A stretch of 64,000 nt of DNA. It comes from Gaiellasilicea sp963765705 (GTDB lineage: Bacteria; Actinomycetota; Thermoleophilia; Gaiellales; Gaiellaceae). The stretch covers positions 434,001-498,000 of the forward strand of contig CAVXXJ010000011.1 in NCBI GenBank assembly GCA_963765705.1, in the 5' to 3' direction. The translations under genes were made by a program, and so were the position numbers. Below the pieces are notes generated by a model, which saw nothing but the letters and a program-made list of their open reading frames with translations, did no database searches and was not told where the DNA came from. Below, piece by piece: positions 60,615-64,000 of this stretch (position 1 is its first letter; each line of letters begins with the position of its first letter).

Positions 60615-60808
60615 TGCCTCTCGTCCGCGTCGAGCTGTTCGAGCGCCGGCTGACGCCGGAGCTCGAGTCGAAGCTGATCGAGCGGCTGACCGAGGCGCTG
60701 CTCGAGGTGCTCGAAGCGCCCGAGCTGAAGGAGCACACGTGGGTGATCGTCGAGGGGCACGACGCCCACCGCTGGGGCCGAAACGCGAAGCCCTGGGACG
60801 AGTCGTAG
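60614..60808 (+). CDS. 4-oxalocrotonate-tautomerase-family protein
   Basis: This 64-residue protein begins GTG CCT, giving Pro as the first residue after Met removal, the catalytic base of the family (MPLVRVELFERRLTPE). The rest follows the beta-alpha-beta layout (LIERLTEALLEVLEAPEL, HTWVIVEGHDAHRWGRN). 4-oxalocrotonate tautomerases convert enol to keto forms in ring-cleavage pathways, which suits the hydroxylase cluster. It is the last gene of the operon. The 151 bases after it hold the next gene's promoter. Confidence 0.87.
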   Translation: MPLVRVELFERRLTPELESKLIERLTEALLEVLEAPELKEHTWVIVEGHDAHRWGRNAKPWDES

Positions 60809-60863
60809 ACCCTCGCGCGGCTCTGCCGCGTCGCGAAGAATGCGGCTCGATGCAAAAGAAGGC

Positions 60864-60905
60864 TTGACATGCGCCTCGATTTCTCCGAGAGTCAACGGTT
60901 GACTC
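60864..60905 (+). promoter_or_regulatory. TTGACA box and 17-bp palindrome upstream of the S8 protease gene
   Basis: TTGACA at 60864-60869 is a consensus -35. The palindrome gagtcaac-g-gttgactc at 60889-60905 (8-bp arms) lies where the -10 would be, about 55 bases before the ATG. Binding there would block the promoter. A good -10 is not evident, so the -35 could be fortuitous. Confidence 0.45.
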
Positions 60906-60959
60906 CGGGCGTGGGGAGCCCGAAGCACTCTGCATCTGAATTGGGAGAGGGGATACCGA

Positions 60960-63900
60960 ATGCCAGTGCGAAAGCACCTGCTCGCGGCGGGCGTGGCAAC
61001 AGCCGCCGCCTGCCTACTCGTAGCCTCGGCCGCTAGCGGCTCGAGTGCCAGATCTGCGGCGGCAACGCCGGACAAGCTCGGCAAGGCGGACCGTGCGCTG
61101 CTCGCTCAGGCGCGCTTGAACGGTGACGCCACCGTCACCCTGCTGCTCTCGGCCAAGGAGGGCCAGAACGCAGCTTCAGTTGCCGCGCTCGAAGCGGCGG
61201 GTGCCACGGTTCAGTACCGAAACGACGACTTGGGCTACCTCCGCGTCGAGATCGCGGTCGACAGCGCCGCAGCGGTCAACTCGATCGACTCCGTGCAGTC
61301 CGCGGAGGTCGACCAGATCATTCCGCTGCCGTCGCCCGAGCCCGACGCGAGCCAGCCGGCACAGCCGCAGGTTCCGCCGAGTGCGGCAACGCCGAAGGAC
61401 AACCCGTACATGCCGATCGGCGAGACGGGCTCCGCAGCGTGGCTTGCAGCGCACCCGACCTGGGACGGCCGCGGGATCACGATCGGCATCGTCGACACCG
61501 GTATCGACCTGCTCCATCCCGCGCTCGCGACGACGAGCACGGGCGAGCGGAAGATCATCGACTGGGTCGCCGGTACGGACCCCGTCACGGACAACGACCC
61601 GTCGTGGCTGGAGAGCACGCTCGACGTCAACGCAAAGAACGGGACGTTCACGGTCGGCGCGGTCACCTACACGGCGCCCACGAACCGCGGGCACTTCTTC
61701 TTCAGTCAGCTCAACGAGCGTGACTCGCGCTTCATCGGAGGCACGAGCGAGTACGGCGGCGACATCAACCGCGACGGCAACCCCGTCGGCTCGAGCGGTC
61801 TCTTCGGCGTCATCCGCGACGGCGACAAGATCTGGGTCGACACCGACCAGGACCTGAGCTTCGCGGATGAGGCTGGAATCCGGCCGTACGCGAAGAACTT
61901 CGACATCGACACGTTCGGCACCGACAATCCCGCCACCGCGGTGAAGGAAGTCGTGCCGTTCGTCGTTCAGACCGCCAAGCGGTCGGTTGGCACTCCCCCC
62001 GTCGACAAGGTGTACGTCAACATCGGCATCGTCGGCGGCGCCCACGGCTCGCACGTCGCGGGCATCGCAGCCGGTAACAAGCTGTTCGGCGGCGAGATGA
62101 GCGGCCAGGCGCCGGGAGCGAAGATCCTCTCGAGCCGCGCTTGCCTGTACAACACCGGCTGCACGACGCACGCCCTCACCGAGGGCATGATCCAGATCGT
62201 TCGCGACGGCGCCGACATCGTCAACATGAGCATCGGCGGCCTGCCGGCGCTCAACGACGGTTTCAGCACGCGTTGCGACATCTACAACCGCCTGATCAAC
62301 AAGAAGAACGTCCAGATCGTCCTCTCGAACGGCAACAGCGGCCCCGGCCTGAACACCGCCGGAGATCCCGCTGTCTGCTCCGACGCGGTGGGGATGGGCG
62401 CGTACCTCTCGAAGGCGTCGATGCGCGCGAACTACGGCGCTGACACGCCCTTCGACGACAACCTGAACTACTTCTCGTCGGTCGGTCCCGCCGAGGACGG
62501 CGGCTTCAAGCCCGAGGCGATCGCGCCGGGCTCGGCTGTCTCCTCGACGCCCGAGTGGCAGGCCGGCGGCCCGGTGCCGGGAACGTACGCGCTCCCGCCC
62601 GGTTACTCGATGTTCAACGGCACGTCGATGGCGTCGCCGCAGGGTGCGGGCGCGGGTGCGCTCCTGCTCTCGGCCGCCAAGGCGAGCGGCTTCAAGCCGA
62701 AGGCGGATCAGCTCCGCAAGGCGATGCTCTCGTCGGCCCGCTACATCGACCCGGCCCGCTTCACGGCCGCGGCCCAGGGCAACGGCATCCTGAACGTGCC
62801 GGCGGCCTGGGACATCCTCAAGACGGAGCCCGAGGCGCTCGACATCACGGCGACCGTCCCGGTCAACACCGTCCTGAGCGGCTTCCTGCAGACGCCGGGC
62901 GTCGGCACGGGCATCTACGACCGTGAGGGCGTGACCGTCGGAACGCCGTACACGCGCACCTACACGATCACGCGCACGAACGGCGGCAGCAACCCGCGCT
63001 CGTTCAACCTCAACTGGGTCGGCAACGACGGCACGTTCAGCACGCCGGCGTCGATCACGCTGGCGAAGAACGTCGCGACGCCGCTCGTGGTCAACATCAA
63101 CCCGTCTGCGCCGGGGCTGCACTCGGCGATCCTGAACTTCGACGATCCGGCGAGCCCGGGCGTCGAGTTCCAGACGATGAACACGGTTGTCGCCCCGTAC
63201 GCGTTCAACGCGGGGAACAACTACTCGAACTCGATCACCAGCACAGTCGGCCGTGGACAGCAGCAGCACTACTTCTTCAAGGTCCCGGCCGGCACGCCGG
63301 CGCTCAAGGTCGATCTGGCCACGTCCGCGTCGACGACGCCGGGCACCGGCCAGATCCGGTTCCTGCGCTGGCATCCGTACGGACTCGGGGTCGATTCGAA
63401 TGCGGTCTCCGAGTGCTACATCCCTGCACAGACGATCTGCAGCACCGGTAGTGCGACGAGCCGCACGGTCGCCAATCCGCTGGCCGGCGTGTGGGAGGTG
63501 ACGGTCGACGCCCGCAGGACGTCGGACGCAGACTTCACTCCGTACACCCTGACGGCGACGCTGATCGGCGCGACCGTCTCGCCGAACCCGGATGTGATCG
63601 CGTCGGCGACGATCGGGACCCCGATCGCGCGTTCGTACACGCTGACGAACATCTTCGGCGCGTTCACGGGCCGGGCAGTCGGAACGGCGCTCGGCAGCGC
63701 ACGCGTCGGGCCGTTCACGATCGCGCACCTGCAACAGCAGCAGTACCCGACCACGATCCCGGCCGGAACGACATCGTTCCGGGCGACGATCGGCAGCCCG
63801 TCCGATCCGGCAGCCGACCTCGACCTGTTCGTCTTCCGATGCAACGGGCCGTGCGTGCAGGTCGGCTCGAATGCTGACGGTGACTCGGAGGAGTCGGTCA

Positions 63901-64000
63901 CGCTGAACAACCCGGTAGCGGGGTCGTACATCGTCCTCGTGGACGGGTTCGACGTGCCGGCGGGGACGACGTCCTACAAGTACGTGGACGTCTTCTTCAA
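60960..64000 (+). CDS. Secreted S8 (subtilisin-like) serine peptidase, cut by the window end
   Basis: ATG 60960 follows gagagggg and opens a signal peptide (LLAAGVATAAACLLVASAASG). An inhibitor-like propeptide region (VTLLLSAKEGQ, LRVEIAVDSAAAV) leads to the protease domain: Asp179 in GIVDTGID, His362 in AHGSHVAGIAAG and Ser556 in NGTSMASPQ, so the triad is complete. The 180-residue insert between Asp and His, with loop GGDINRDGN, resembles large S8 enzymes of the tripeptidyl-peptidase-II/PoCl type. Beta-sandwich domains follow (VGTPYTRTYTITRTNGGS; pre-peptidase-like ITSTVGRGQQQHYFFKVP). The frame stays open for 1,013 codons to base 64000. Confidence 0.9.
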   Translation, partial: MPVRKHLLAAGVATAAACLLVASAASGSSARSAAATPDKLGKADRALLAQARLNGDATVTLLLSAKEGQNAASVAALEAAGATVQYRNDDLGYLRVEIAVDSAAAVNSIDSVQSAEVDQIIPLPSPEPDASQPAQPQVPPSAATPKDNPYMPIGETGSAAWLAAHPTWDGRGITIGIVDTGIDLLHPALATTSTGERKIIDWVAGTDPVTDNDPSWLESTLDVNAKNGTFTVGAVTYTAPTNRGHFFFSQLNERDSRFIGGTSEYGGDINRDGNPVGSSGLFGVIRDGDKIWVDTDQDLSFADEAGIRPYAKNFDIDTFGTDNPATAVKEVVPFVVQTAKRSVGTPPVDKVYVNIGIVGGAHGSHVAGIAAGNKLFGGEMSGQAPGAKILSSRACLYNTGCTTHALTEGMIQIVRDGADIVNMSIGGLPALNDGFSTRCDIYNRLINKKNVQIVLSNGNSGPGLNTAGDPAVCSDAVGMGAYLSKASMRANYGADTPFDDNLNYFSSVGPAEDGGFKPEAIAPGSAVSSTPEWQAGGPVPGTYALPPGYSMFNGTSMASPQGAGAGALLLSAAKASGFKPKADQLRKAMLSSARYIDPARFTAAAQGNGILNVPAAWDILKTEPEALDITATVPVNTVLSGFLQTPGVGTGIYDREGVTVGTPYTRTYTITRTNGGSNPRSFNLNWVGNDGTFSTPASITLAKNVATPLVVNINPSAPGLHSAILNFDDPASPGVEFQTMNTVVAPYAFNAGNNYSNSITSTVGRGQQQHYFFKVPAGTPALKVDLATSASTTPGTGQIRFLRWHPYGLGVDSNAVSECYIPAQTICSTGSATSRTVANPLAGVWEVTVDARRTSDADFTPYTLTATLIGATVSPNPDVIASATIGTPIARSYTLTNIFGAFTGRAVGTALGSARVGPFTIAHLQQQQYPTTIPAGTTSFRATIGSPSDPAADLDLFVFRCNGPCVQVGSNADGDSEESVTLNNPVAGSYIVLVDGFDVPAGTTSYKYVDVFF

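Overview
The window is a 64 kb piece of a high-GC (roughly two-thirds G+C) bacterial chromosome. The best guess is an actinobacterium of the class Thermoleophilia (Gaiellales or Solirubrobacterales). This rests on an AfsR/SARP-type regulator, very large secreted proteins with S8, CAP and PKD domains, a DUF6351 protein, TAGNNT -10 boxes placed for leaderless transcripts, and dense overlapping operons. The taxonomic call is inference. No rRNA, prophage, insertion sequence or CRISPR array was seen. One tRNA gene is present.

Layout. 0.2-3.4 kb (+): a polar amino-acid ABC importer (ATPase, binding protein, two permeases) behind a perfect 20-bp palindrome. 3.5-7.6 kb (-): a secreted zincin and a large repeat-rich ThuA-domain protein. 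7.8-11.8 kb: a Gfo/Idh/MocA dehydrogenase, a ROK regulator in three reading-frame pieces, and glpK. 11.8-14.3 kb (-): a frameshifted DUF6351 exported protein. 14.4-18.8 kb (+): a methyltransferase, an Ala-rich two-repeat protein, a membrane M50 protease with an N-terminal PqqD-like domain, and a VapC-type PIN protein. This is the most unusual locus in the window. 18.9 kb: tRNA-Arg(CCT). 19.1-28.9 kb (-): a protein of about 3,290 aa with a subtilisin domain, a CAP domain and seven carboxypeptidase-regulatory-like repeats, divergent from a SARP/NB-ARC/TPR regulator (29.1-31.9 kb). 31.9-33.3 kb (+): two small exported proteins of unknown function. 33.3-35.5 kb (-): SRPBCC protein, uronate-dehydrogenase-like epimerase and sugar isomerase, divergent from glcDEF (35.6-38.9 kb) across a 48-bp near-perfect palindrome.

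From 56.4 kb down to 38.9 kb the minus strand carries about 20 co-oriented, often overlapping genes: a MoxR ATPase and VWA protein (molybdenum-hydroxylase maturation type), a Dabb protein, SMP-30 lactonase, isochorismatase-like hydrolase, NIPSNAP protein, SDR, cupin, TPP-dependent enzyme, amidase, VOC protein, the two halves of a Tm-1-like protein, a branched-chain-amino-acid-type ABC importer, a TolB-like propeller and a cupin. Divergent from it (56.5-60.8 kb, +) lies a four-gene molybdenum hydroxylase whose large subunit is split in two (order FAD, FeS, large, medium), followed by a cupin and a tautomerase. Together they look like an uptake-plus-catabolism cluster, perhaps for an N-heterocycle or amide. 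The substrate is not determined by the sequence. The window ends inside a secreted S8 protease.

A recurring feature is the single-base reading-frame break in otherwise well-conserved genes: binding protein at 1.1 kb, ROK (two), DUF6351, M50 tail, cupin and TolB-like gene at 39-40 kb (several), LivK, and the hydroxylase FAD subunit. Such a pattern is typical of uncorrected indel errors in an assembly, although real decay, especially of the TolB-like gene, is not excluded.
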